This document shows, in pieces, positions 1 through 6,602 of a stretch of 15,792 nt of DNA. Where the stretch lies: contig CALJUZ010000052.1 in the NCBI GenBank assembly GCA_937975235.1, positions 1 to 15,792 of the forward strand, in the 5' to 3' direction. The notes under the pieces were generated by a model. The model saw only the letters and a program-made list of their open reading frames with translations, was not told the origin of the DNA and ran no database searches. Position numbers and translations under genes: made by a program. Positions within the stretch are counted from its first letter, which is position 1. Every line of letters begins with the position of its first letter. This DNA comes from CALJUZ01 sp003387805 (GTDB lineage: Bacteria > Bacillota > Limnochordia > Limnochordales > ZCTH02-B6).

Positions 1-468
1 GCAGATGGGGTCGTTGCGCCCGGCGCCGATGAACACGGGGACGCCGCTCAAGTCCGGCAGTTCGATGCCGCGGCGGGGCACCATGGGGTGGTGGAGCACG
101 GCGGCCCGCAGCGCCCCCGGAATGTGAAACAGCATGCTGGCCGCGATGTTGGCGCCGTTGGAGTAGCCGACGGCGACCACGCTGCTGCGATCGAATCCGT
201 AGTGCTCCGCGGCGTCGTTGACGAACCGGTGCAGCTCATGGGTGCGGAAGACCAAGTCTTCCTCGTCGAAGACGCCCATGGCGAGGCGGCGGAAGAAGCG
301 CGGCATGCCTCGCTCCAGCACGTTGCCGCGCACGCTGAGCACCGCCGCGGACGGGTCGATGACCTGCGCCAGCGGGAGCAGGTCGTGCTCGTTGCCGCCC
401 GTGCCGTGCAGCAGCAGGAGCGTCGGCGCATCCTCCGCGCCGGGCTGAAAAACGTGTTTCATGTTCAT
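1..468 (-). CDS. mhqD: MhqD-like alpha/beta hydrolase (carboxylesterase/phospholipase family), 3' end outside the window
   Basis: The first 156 codons are present and open to the window edge, so the gene is partial. The start is ATG at 468, with the ribosome site AAGGAGG about 9 bases upstream; a second in-frame ATG lies two codons later. Visible features are an early HGTGGNEHDLL segment (oxyanion-hole region of this hydrolase family, about residues 21-31), the nucleophile elbow G-Y-S-N-G with Ser103, and G-R-N-D-P with Asp153 as the likely catalytic acid. The catalytic His would lie in the missing C-terminus. There is no signal peptide, so it is cytosolic. In Bacillus subtilis MhqD belongs to the MhqR regulon, induced by quinones; its physiological substrate is not settled. 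The neighbouring ring-cleavage dioxygenase and MarR repressor on the same strand support this family assignment over a generic carboxylesterase. Confidence 0.85.
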   Translation of the reverse strand, partial: MNMKHVFQPGAEDAPTLLLLHGTGGNEHDLLPLAQVIDPSAAVLSVRGNVLERGMPRFFRRLAMGVFDEEDLVFRTHELHRFVNDAAEHYGFDRSSVVAVGYSNGANIAASMLFHIPGALRAAVLHHPMVPRRGIELPDLSGVPVFIGAGRNDPIC

Positions 469-607
469 GTCGGGAAACCTCCTTCCGGGCCCGAGGCCGG
501 GCTCGCCCCGCACAGGGCTTGACGCCGTTCTCGGACCCGGCTCGATCCGGACCCGGCACCGCCCTTCCAGGCCCGGGACCGGCCTCGGTCCAGGCCGGCC
601 GGCGGGC

Positions 608-1561
608 TCAGGCCAGGTCCTGTTCCAGGACGCGCACCTCAAAGGGCTGCAGGCTGGCCTGCAGCTGCTCCCGGTGCGGCTCCAGCCAAGGCGGCAGCAT
701 CAGCTTCTCTCCCAGCGCCTCCACCGGCTCGTCCACGGCGAAACCCGGTTCGTCGGTGGCGATTTCGAACAAGATGCCGCCCGTCTCCCGGAAGTAGATG
801 GACGTAAAGTACTTGCGGTCCACGATGGGCGTCACGCTGAAGCCCGCTGCCGCCACCCGCTGCCGCCAGCGCTCCTGATCGTGGACGTCGTCGGCCCGCC
901 ACGCGATGTGGTGCACCGTACCGGCGCCGCCCACGCCCGGCCGGACGGCGTGGGCCCTGACGTCGATGATCTGGCCCAGATCCCCGCGGGCCCGCAGGCG
1001 CACGTACCGGCCGTCTTCGCTTTCGCCGACGCGCTCCAGCCCCATCAAGTTCTCCAGCGTCTCCAGCGTGCGCCCCGGCGCGATGCTGTAGAGCAGCGCG
1101 CCGCCGAAGCCTTTGACAGCTTTGTCCGCCGGCACGCCGCCGAAGGACCACGTGCTGCCCGGGCCCTCTTCCCGGGCCACCAGCTCCAGCTGCAGCCCGT
1201 CGTGGTCCGTGAACTGCAGAAACGTCTCGCCGAAGCGCCGGGTCCGCTGGTGCTCGATGCCGAACTTTTGCAGCCGCTTCTCCCAGAAGTCCAGCGTGCC
1301 CGCCGGCACCACGAAGGTGGTGTAGGCCACCTGGCCGCCGCCCGCCCGGCCCCGGCGCGCTCCCCGGAACGGGAAGAACGTCATGGCCGTCCCTGGCTGG
1401 CCGGTTTCATTGCCGAAATAGAAATGGTATACGTCCGGCGCGTCAAAGTTTACGGTCACCTTGACCAGGCGCAGCCCCAGCACGCCGGCGTAAAAGTCCA
1501 CGTTGGCCTGCGGGTCCCCGGCAAACGCCGTGATATGGTGAATGCCCGCCGTTTTCTGCAT
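608..1561 (-). CDS. mhqO: Ring-cleaving dioxygenase of the glyoxalase/VOC superfamily (MhqO/MhqA type)
   Basis: The 317-residue protein has two VOC (glyoxalase-fold) halves, roughly residues 5-130 and 150-280. The first opens with GIHHITAF (His8/His9). The second carries GTVHHIAW (His217/His218) and GGILFEIATDEPG with Glu266, a plausible His/Glu set for an Fe(II) or Mn(II) extradiol site. Length and layout match the MhqO/MhqA family (about 310-320 residues), proposed to open hydroquinone or catechol rings during quinone stress. I chose ATG 1561 because AGGAGG lies 8 bases upstream and family members begin right before the HHITA motif. A second in-frame ATG at 1627 also has a perfect ribosome site and would add 22 residues. 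The gene lies between mhqR and mhqD on the same strand and is probably cotranscribed with them. The exact substrate cannot be read from the sequence. Confidence 0.88.
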   Translation of the reverse strand: MQKTAGIHHITAFAGDPQANVDFYAGVLGLRLVKVTVNFDAPDVYHFYFGNETGQPGTAMTFFPFRGARRGRAGGGQVAYTTFVVPAGTLDFWEKRLQKFGIEHQRTRRFGETFLQFTDHDGLQLELVAREEGPGSTWSFGGVPADKAVKGFGGALLYSIAPGRTLETLENLMGLERVGESEDGRYVRLRARGDLGQIIDVRAHAVRPGVGGAGTVHHIAWRADDVHDQERWRQRVAAAGFSVTPIVDRKYFTSIYFRETGGILFEIATDEPGFAVDEPVEALGEKLMLPPWLEPHREQLQASLQPFEVRVLEQDLA

Positions 1562-1624
1562 GGTCGTCTCCTCCTGTCGCGCGGCGTCCGTCTCCGGCGC
1601 CGCAACAAAACCCCTGTTGGTCGT

Positions 1625-1643
1625 CATGGCAAAATGCCTCCTC
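1625..1643 (-). promoter_or_regulatory. Alternative upstream start and ribosome-binding site for mhqO
   Basis: GAGGAGG at 1637-1643 is followed by 9 bases and then ATG (1627-1625), in frame with mhqO and with no stop before the preferred start at 1561. Initiation here would give a 339-residue protein with a polar 22-residue N-terminal extension. Both starts have near-consensus ribosome sites, so the sequence alone does not exclude dual initiation. Confidence 0.45.
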
Positions 1644-1691
1644 ATTTTCCAAACTGCCGCCGGCGGAGCCGCCTCCCGCCCGCTCGGCCGG

Positions 1692-2201
1692 TCACCGGCC
1701 GGCGCCGCCCAGCTTTTTCAAGAGCGCAATGGCCGCCGCTTTCTCCGCCGTGTCCAGCCCGCTCATGATGGCGGCGATGGCCTGCGCGTGCTGGGGAAAA
1801 ATCTCGTCGAAGAGCGCCCGGCCCGCGGGCGTCATCTCAGCGTACGTCACCCGGCGGTCGTCCCGGCACGGCACCCGCCGCAGCAGCCCTTTCGACTCCA
1901 GCTTGTCCACGGTGTAGGTGATGCTGCCGCTGGTGAGCAGAATCTGCTGGCCGATGCGCTGCAGCGGCGCCGGGCCTTTGTGGTAAAGCAGCTCCAGCAC
2001 CGCAAATTCGGTGGGCGAGAGCCCGTGGCGCTGCATGTCTTTGACCGCTTCGCTCATGATGACCTTGTACGCTTTGGACAACACGACGAACAGCTTCAGC
2101 GCCTGCTCCGTGTCCGCGGCCGCGGGCGGCGCGCCGTGGCCGGACGCCGCCGGTGCCCGGTTCGCTTCGGTTTCCGTCTCGACGTGCGAACGATGGGACA
2201 C
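1692..2201 (-). CDS. mhqR: MarR-family transcriptional repressor, MhqR-like
   Basis: The 169-residue protein has a winged helix-turn-helix MarR core at about residues 32-165: an N-terminal dimerisation helix, the SPTEFAVLELL helix (about 62-72), the recognition region LLTSGSITYTVDKLESKGLL (about 88-107) and the wing RRVPCRDDRRVTYAEMT (about 108-124). The start is a GTG at 2201, with GGTGA just upstream; no ATG is available. The first 30 residues are a polar, Ala/Pro-rich extension not expected in the family (about 145 residues). The only cysteine, Cys112, sits in the wing, so any direct thiol sensing would have to use it; that is speculation. A strong promoter and an MhqR-box-like palindrome lie immediately upstream, and mhqO and mhqD follow. 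The likely role is an autoregulated repressor released by quinones or other electrophiles. The MhqR assignment rests on operator plus neighbours; the MarR family itself is certain. Confidence 0.85.
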   Translation of the reverse strand: MSHRSHVETETEANRAPAASGHGAPPAAADTEQALKLFVVLSKAYKVIMSEAVKDMQRHGLSPTEFAVLELLYHKGPAPLQRIGQQILLTSGSITYTVDKLESKGLLRRVPCRDDRRVTYAEMTPAGRALFDEIFPQHAQAIAAIMSGLDTAEKAAAIALLKKLGGAGR

Positions 2202-2244
2202 TGCTCGTCACCGCCTTCGCCGGTGGGATTGTCTTGAAACCAAA

Positions 2245-2262
2245 TATCTTGAATTCAAGACA
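2245..2262. promoter_or_regulatory. Putative MhqR operator palindrome
   Basis: TATCTTGAATTCAAGACA contains the perfect 14-base palindrome TCTTGAATTCAAGA (2247-2260). It starts right at the predicted transcription start, where a bound repressor would block polymerase. The B. subtilis MhqR box, as I recall it, is an inverted repeat of the form TATCT-cgAAtTCg-AGATA, and the match in the outer half-sites and AATT centre is close. An extra direct half-site, GTCTTGAA, lies at 2231-2238 and may help binding. Confidence 0.75.
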
Positions 2263-2267
2263 ATGTC

Positions 2268-2296
2268 ATTATAGCGGACCCGCCGGGGAAATGCAA
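2268..2296 (-). promoter_or_regulatory. Sigma-A-type promoter of mhqR-mhqO-mhqD
   Basis: Read on the minus strand, TTGCAT (2291-2296) and a perfect TATAAT (2268-2273) are separated by exactly 17 bases. Predicted transcription starts near 2261, about 60 bases before the GTG of mhqR. This is the clearest promoter in the window and sits in an AT-rich island within very GC-rich DNA. Confidence 0.85.
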
Positions 2297-2369
2297 CCCC
2301 CGCGACGGCCGGGCGGCGGCGCGGAGAAGAAAAAGTCCTGCGGGCCGGCTTCCGCCGCGCGGTCACGAC

Positions 2370-2400
2370 AAAACGCCGCGGCCCGGCGCCGGCGCCGCGG
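2370..2400 (-). terminator. Probable intrinsic terminator after the ugp-glpQ operon
   Basis: On the minus strand CCGCGGC (2394-2400) and GCCGCGG (2376-2382) can pair around an 11-base, itself GC-rich, interior and are followed by CGTTTTG. The T-run is short, so strength is uncertain. A second run, TTTTTCTT, lies further on near 2327-2334. The position, about 60 bases past the glpQ stop and before the mhqR promoter, fits the end of the operon. Confidence 0.5.
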
Positions 2401-2461
2401 TCACGCCGCAGCACCGGAGCCAGGCCGCGGCGCCGCCGTCACGTCCTGCCGCAGCGAAACC

Positions 2462-3172
2462 TCAGCGGTTCAGCCACTGGATGAGCTTGTCCGGGGTGTT
2501 GGTGATAATTCCGTCCACGCCCAGGGCGGCGAGGCGTTCCCACGCCCGGGGGTCGTCGGCGGTCCACACGTTGACGGTGCGGCCTTCGGCCCGGGCTTTG
2601 GCCATAAACTCCTCGTCCACCACGGGCCACTGGGGATGCATGATCGTGCCCGGCAGCGAGGCGAAGGAGGTGGGGTAGTGGGAGAACAGCGCGGCGATGG
2701 CCAGGCGCGGCTCCAGCGATTGCACGCGCAGCAGGGAGAGGTGCTCGAAGGACGAGATGATCAGGTCTTCCACCGGAAAACCGGTGTCCTCCACCAGTTT
2801 CACCAGCGCCTCCTCGATGCCCGGATACCGCACGGGCATCACTTTCAGCTCCACGTTGAGGAGCGCTTTGCCGCGGACCAGCTCGAACACTTCGGCCAGC
2901 GTCGGGATGCGCTGGCCCCGAAAGCGCTCGTCGAACCAGGCGCCCGCATCCACCCGCCGCAGCTCCGCCAGCGTGTACTGGGCCACCAGCCCCGAGCCGT
3001 CGGTGGTCCGCTCCAGCGTGGGGTCGTGGATGACCACCAAATGCCCGTCCCGGCTCATCTGCACGTCCAGCTCGATGCCGTCGGCGCCCATCTCCAGCGC
3101 CATCTCGAAGGCGGCCATGGTGTTTTCCGGCGCGTAGGCCGACGCGCCGCGGTGGGCGTACACCTTCGTCAT
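2462..3172 (-). CDS. ugpQ: Cytosolic glycerophosphodiester phosphodiesterase (GlpQ/UgpQ family)
   Basis: The 236-residue protein hydrolyses glycerophosphodiesters to G3P and an alcohol. The GDPD fold is complete: HRG and PENT (His7, Arg8, Glu16), the metal ligands Glu34 and Asp36 in GIELDVQ, the second catalytic His49 in VIHDPTLERTTDG, Glu108 in NVELK, and the C-terminal WTADDP and GVDGIITNTPD segments. It has no signal peptide and matches the length of cytosolic UgpQ (about 240-250) rather than exported GlpQ enzymes. The start is ATG at 3172, with GGGAG about 10 bases upstream. It lies 17 bases after ugpE as the last gene of the operon, so it would act on diesters as they are imported by the UgpBAE system. 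Regulation is probably through the leader switch upstream of ugpB. UgpQ is preferred over GlpQ because of location and size. Confidence 0.93.
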   Translation of the reverse strand: MTKVYAHRGASAYAPENTMAAFEMALEMGADGIELDVQMSRDGHLVVIHDPTLERTTDGSGLVAQYTLAELRRVDAGAWFDERFRGQRIPTLAEVFELVRGKALLNVELKVMPVRYPGIEEALVKLVEDTGFPVEDLIISSFEHLSLLRVQSLEPRLAIAALFSHYPTSFASLPGTIMHPQWPVVDEEFMAKARAEGRTVNVWTADDPRAWERLAALGVDGIITNTPDKLIQWLNR

Positions 3173-3189
3173 CTGCCATCAGCTCCCGC

Positions 3190-4110
3190 TTACTTTTCGC
3201 TGTCCATGAGCGCCTTCACGAAGTAGCGCTGCATGACGATGATGACCACCACCGGCGGCAGCAGCGCCATGATGGCCGCGGCCATGACCAGGTGCCACTC
3301 GGGCAGCTGGGTGCCCGAGGGAATGAGCCGCTGAATGCCGATGACCACCACCTGCATGTTGCGGGACGTGGTCATCATCAGCGGCCACAGGTACTGCTTC
3401 CAGCCGTAGACGAAGTGCACCACGAACAGGGCCGCCAAGTTCTGCCACGACAGCGGCAGCAAAATGGACCACAGAAACCGCAGGGGGCTGGCGCCGTCCA
3501 GCTGCGCGGCCTCGGCCAGCTCCTTCGGCACGGTCATGAAAAACTGCCGCAGCAAAAACGTGGCCGTGGCCGACGCGATGAGGGGAATGATGAGCCCCGT
3601 GTACGAGTCGATCCAGCCCAGGTCGCTGATGACTTCGTACGTCGGCACCATGCGCACTTCCACCGGCAGCATCAGCGTGACGAAGATCATCCAGAAGATC
3701 AGCTGCCGGAAGGGGAAGCGGAAGTACACGATGGCGAAGGCGGAGAGCACCGAAATGATGATTTTGCCGAACGTAATTCCCAAGGAGACCAGGGTGCTGT
3801 TGAGCAGCAGCCGCCCCATGTTGGTGCGTTCCCACGCCTCGGCGTAGTTGTTCAGAATCTCGCCGCCGGGCAGCAGCTTGGGCGGGCGCGCCGTCGCGTC
3901 GGCCATGGTATGGCTGGAGACGACGAAGGCGTAGTACAGCGGAAACGCCACCACGGCGATGGTCAAAAGGAGCAGCAGGTGCGTCACGATTTTGTTGCGG
4001 CGATCCGTCGCGCTCATGCCGGCCCAGCGGCCCGTGCCGGCCCGGACGGCGGCCGCCTTCGCGCCGGCGCCGACGGGCGTTCCGGCCTCCGCACGCGTCG
4101 TCATGCTCAT
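3190..4110 (-). CDS. ugpE: ABC transporter permease for sn-glycerol-3-phosphate (UgpE)
   Basis: The 306-residue inner-membrane permease is of the carbohydrate-uptake (MalG-like) type. The first 40 residues are polar, then come a first hydrophobic segment (about 42-65), further membrane helices, and the cytoplasmic EAA loop starting at Glu200 (EAAQLDGASPLRFLW), which docks onto the ATPase. E. coli UgpE is about 281 residues; the extra length is at the N-terminus. An internal ATG (codon 32) is a possible alternative start but has a poor ribosome site. The annotated ATG overlaps the ugpA stop in an ATGA tetranucleotide, which indicates translational coupling. Partners are UgpA in the membrane and UgpB outside. 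No ATPase gene is present in the window. Confidence 0.92.
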   Translation of the reverse strand: MSMTTRAEAGTPVGAGAKAAAVRAGTGRWAGMSATDRRNKIVTHLLLLLTIAVVAFPLYYAFVVSSHTMADATARPPKLLPGGEILNNYAEAWERTNMGRLLLNSTLVSLGITFGKIIISVLSAFAIVYFRFPFRQLIFWMIFVTLMLPVEVRMVPTYEVISDLGWIDSYTGLIIPLIASATATFLLRQFFMTVPKELAEAAQLDGASPLRFLWSILLPLSWQNLAALFVVHFVYGWKQYLWPLMMTTSRNMQVVVIGIQRLIPSGTQLPEWHLVMAAAIMALLPPVVVIIVMQRYFVKALMDSEK

Positions 4111-4991
4111 TCGTAGCTCACCCGTCTCTCAATGAAGCGGAACTGGACGAACGTCAGCAAAATGGCGATGGCCATCAGCACCAGCGACTGCGCGGCGGAG
4201 CTGCCCAGGTTGAACGCGACGAAGCCGTCCTGGTACGCCTTGTACACCAAAATCTGCGTCGCGTCGCCCGGCCCGCCCCGGGTCACCGAGTGGATGACGC
4301 CGAACGTTTCAAACAGCGAATACGTCAGGTTCATCACGGCCAGGAAAAACGTCACCGGGGACAAGACGGGGAAAGTAATCGACCAAAACCGCCGGAACGA
4401 CGAGGCGCCGTCCACGCTGGCCGCTTCCAGCAGACTTTCGGGCACCAGCTGCAGGCCGGCGATGAAAAACGCGATGTTGTAGCCGAGCTGGGCCCAGGTG
4501 GCGGAAATAATCACCAGCAGCATGGCCACCGTCGGGCTGTTGAGCCAGTTGACGGTGATGCCGTACGGCGCCAGGGAGTAAGGGATCAGGCCGTACGTCG
4601 GGTGGAACAAGAACATCCATATAATACCCGCCACCGGCGGCGCCACGCCGTAGGGCCAGAGCAGCGCCGTGCGGTAAAATCCCAGGCCTTTGATTTTCTG
4701 GTTGGCCAACACCGCAATGGCCAGCGACAGCGCCAGCCCCAGCAGCGTCACGCCGATGCTGAAAATGACCGTGTTGACGATGACTTTGTGATACTGCGGC
4801 GACGTGAACAGCTGCTGGAAGTTGCGCCAGCCCACGTAAATGAGCCGCAGGCCGAACGGGTCGGTGCGGTAAAACGACAAGTAAAGAGACCGGAAGGCCG
4901 GCCAGAAAAAGAAGACCGCCGTGATGACCACCTGGGGCAGCACCAGCAAGTAGGGCAGCCAGCGGTTTCTGAATACACCACGTTCAGGCAT
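4107..4991 (-). CDS. ugpA: ABC transporter permease for sn-glycerol-3-phosphate (UgpA)
   Basis: The 294-residue MalF-like permease is almost exactly the length of E. coli UgpA (295). It has about six hydrophobic segments, the first near residues 12-34 (LPYLLVLPQVVITAVFFFW), and an EAA loop starting at Glu189 (EAASVDGASSFRRFWS). I chose the ATG at 4991 because GAGGAG lies about 10 bases upstream; a longer frame starting at 5033 lacks a comparable site. It is separated from ugpB by 97 bases that begin with a stable hairpin, and it overlaps ugpE by four bases. With UgpE it forms the channel for G3P and glycerophosphodiesters. Confidence 0.93.
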   Translation of the reverse strand: MPERGVFRNRWLPYLLVLPQVVITAVFFFWPAFRSLYLSFYRTDPFGLRLIYVGWRNFQQLFTSPQYHKVIVNTVIFSIGVTLLGLALSLAIAVLANQKIKGLGFYRTALLWPYGVAPPVAGIIWMFLFHPTYGLIPYSLAPYGITVNWLNSPTVAMLLVIISATWAQLGYNIAFFIAGLQLVPESLLEAASVDGASSFRRFWSITFPVLSPVTFFLAVMNLTYSLFETFGVIHSVTRGGPGDATQILVYKAYQDGFVAFNLGSSAAQSLVLMAIAILLTFVQFRFIERRVSYE

Positions 4992-5066
4992 GGAAGCTTC
5001 GCTCCTCGGGAAAAAGACCGGAGCGGCAGCCATGGCGGCGCCGCCCCGGCGCCGGATACGAGCGCG

Positions 5067-5086
5067 CGCGCGGCGCGAGCCGCGCG
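5067..5086 (-). other. Intercistronic hairpin directly after the ugpB stop
   Basis: On the minus strand CGCGCGGC and GCCGCGCG pair around a four-base loop (8 bp, all G-C), beginning two bases past the ugpB stop. There is no T-run, so it is not a standard intrinsic terminator. Such structures often protect the upstream message or reduce expression of downstream permease genes relative to the binding protein; that role is inferred. Confidence 0.55.
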
Positions 5087-5088
5087 GC

Positions 5089-6414
5089 TTACTCGTAAAT
5101 CATCTGGTACTCACGCAGCGTCTGGTTGGCCTGCTGGACGGCTTGGTTCAGGCCCTGCTCGGGCGAGACCAGGCCGGCGAAAATGTTCTCCAGCTGGCTT
5201 TCGATGATGTCCCGCACCTGCACGAAGGTGCCCAGCCGCACGCCGCGGGTGTTGGCCCGCGGTTCCGCGTGGGTCAGCTGCAGCAGGGCCGTCTTCTGCT
5301 CCGGATGCTCGTCGAAGTAGCCCTCGGCCTCCAGCTGCTCCATGGCCGTCACGGTGATGGGCACATAGCCCGTGTTCTTGTGCCACCAGACCTGGTTCTC
5401 CGTCTGGGCCAGGAACTTGAAGAACTCGGCGATGCCGCGGTTGCCCGCATCGTCGTGGCCCCGCATGGCCCACAGCGTCGCGCCGCCGATGATGGTGTTC
5501 ACCTTCTCATAGGGCTCGCCCCAGTGCGGCAGCATGGCCGTGCCCCAGTCGAAGTTGGCCGTGTTGCGGAAGCCCGCGATGCCCGCGGACGACTCCATGA
5601 AGATGGCCACGTCGCCGTTGGAGAACATGGGCGAAGCGCCGGAGCCGCGGCCGCCGTACTGGTAAATGCCTTCCTTGTGCCACTCGGCCAGCTTGCTGAC
5701 CTGCATCAGGCCGAACTCGCCGTTGATGAGCAGCTCCACGCCCAGGCCGTCAAAGCCGTTGGACAGCGTGGCGAAGGGCTGGTCATGCCAGGCGTGCATG
5801 TTCTCCAGCATAATCCAGGACGGCCAGTTGCTGGAGAAGCAGTAGCGGGTCACGCCGGCTTCCAGGATGGCCCGGCAGACCTGCTCCAGCTCCTGCCACG
5901 TGGTGGGCGGCTTCTCGGGATCCAGGCCCGCCGCGCGGAACGCGTCCTTGTTGTAGTACATAATGGGCGACGAAGAGTTGAACGGCATGGAGTAGAGGTT
6001 GCCCTGGAACTCGTAGTAGCCGCGCACGGGGCCGATGAAGGCGTCCCAGTCGATGTCGATGCCGTAGTCCGCCATCAGCTGGTAGACCGGATAGATAACG
6101 CCCGAGTCCAGCATCTGCCGGGTGCCCACTTCGTACACCTGGACGATGTGGGGCGGGTTGCCGGCGCGGGTGGCGGCCACGGCGGCGACCATCGTTTCCT
6201 CGTAGCTGCCGCGGTAGACGGCCTCCACGAAGAACTCGTCCTGGCTCTCGTTGAACGTGTCAACCAAGTACTGCACGGCTTCGCCCAAGGCGCCGCTCAT
6301 CGCGTGCCAGAAGACGATGGTGGTGCGCTGCGCCATGACGCCGGGCGCCATTAGAGCGAGCAGAAGGACCAACGTGAGCAAACCGTGGAGAAAGCGCTTG
6401 GAATGACCACTCAT
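5089..6414 (-). CDS. ugpB: Extracytoplasmic sn-glycerol-3-phosphate-binding protein (UgpB)
   Basis: The 441-residue binding protein belongs to the type 1 extracellular solute-binding family (E. coli UgpB is about 438). A Sec signal peptide covers residues 1-28: basic start, LLTLVLLLALM core and a V-M-A cleavage site before Gln29. There is no lipobox cysteine. Segments matching the E. coli ligand site are visible: GSYEET (Tyr71), QVYEVGT (Glu95), PFNSSSP (about 144-150), NTIIGGA, NTGYVP, and GVRLG with Arg393. These residues argue for G3P or glycerophosphodiesters rather than sugars. The start at 6414 has GGAGG about 9 bases upstream. It is the first gene of ugpB-ugpA-ugpE-ugpQ, and its leader carries a terminator/antiterminator pair like that of glpD, so GlpP probably controls the operon. 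Confidence 0.93.
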   Translation of the reverse strand: MSGHSKRFLHGLLTLVLLLALMAPGVMAQRTTIVFWHAMSGALGEAVQYLVDTFNESQDEFFVEAVYRGSYEETMVAAVAATRAGNPPHIVQVYEVGTRQMLDSGVIYPVYQLMADYGIDIDWDAFIGPVRGYYEFQGNLYSMPFNSSSPIMYYNKDAFRAAGLDPEKPPTTWQELEQVCRAILEAGVTRYCFSSNWPSWIMLENMHAWHDQPFATLSNGFDGLGVELLINGEFGLMQVSKLAEWHKEGIYQYGGRGSGASPMFSNGDVAIFMESSAGIAGFRNTANFDWGTAMLPHWGEPYEKVNTIIGGATLWAMRGHDDAGNRGIAEFFKFLAQTENQVWWHKNTGYVPITVTAMEQLEAEGYFDEHPEQKTALLQLTHAEPRANTRGVRLGTFVQVRDIIESQLENIFAGLVSPEQGLNQAVQQANQTLREYQMIYE

Positions 6415-6507
6415 AAGCTTTATCCCTCCGTACGTGTTTTCCCTACGCCGTCACACCCGACTGCCGCGCGTCCCCTGTACGAAGTCCCCCCTTTGCCGGG
6501 CGGAATG

Positions 6508-6584
6508 CATACAAAGAAGTCCCATTCGCACACTCGTTCTGCCCCTTTCGCCCTTCGACGGTCCGAGTGCTGGAATGGGACTTC
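6508..6584 (-). terminator. Leader terminator upstream of ugpB
   Basis: On the minus strand GAAGTCCCATTC (6573-6584) pairs perfectly over 12 bp with GAATGGGACTTC (6516-6527). A further 6-7 bp stem forms inside from GCACTCG and CGAGTGT. The hairpin is followed by TTTGTAT, a weak U-tract. It lies about 100 bases before the ugpB start, so it would stop transcription before the gene unless disrupted. Its 5' arm overlaps the antiterminator element at 6577-6602. Confidence 0.72.
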
Positions 6585-6602
6585 TCCGGTGCTCTCCGTC
6601 CC
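6577..6602 (-). promoter_or_regulatory. Putative GlpP-responsive antiterminator element, ugpB leader
   Basis: On the minus strand the element reads GGGAC, then GGAGAGCACCGGAGAA, then GTCCC. The 5-bp stem GGGAC/GTCCC would sequester bases 6577-6581, which the downstream terminator needs. The 26-nt element has the same length and nearly the same sequence as the one before glpD (8456-8481), including two GGAGA repeats 10 bases apart in the loop. GlpP is known to bind the glpD leader in B. subtilis; binding to this exact motif is inferred. Confidence 0.72.

Noticed and set aside
1686..1700. GGCCGGTCACCGGCC palindrome over the mhqR stop codon
   Set aside because: It is a short GC-rich palindrome overlapping coding sequence without a T-run; probably chance.
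461..1768. Long open frame on the plus strand opposite mhqO
   Set aside because: It runs antisense to a clear dioxygenase gene, its product is Arg/Pro/Ala/His-rich with no recognisable domain, and such frames are expected in very GC-rich DNA.
4991..5033. Longer start for ugpA at 5033
   Set aside because: The ATG at 4991 has a good GAGGAG site and gives the family length; the extension has neither.
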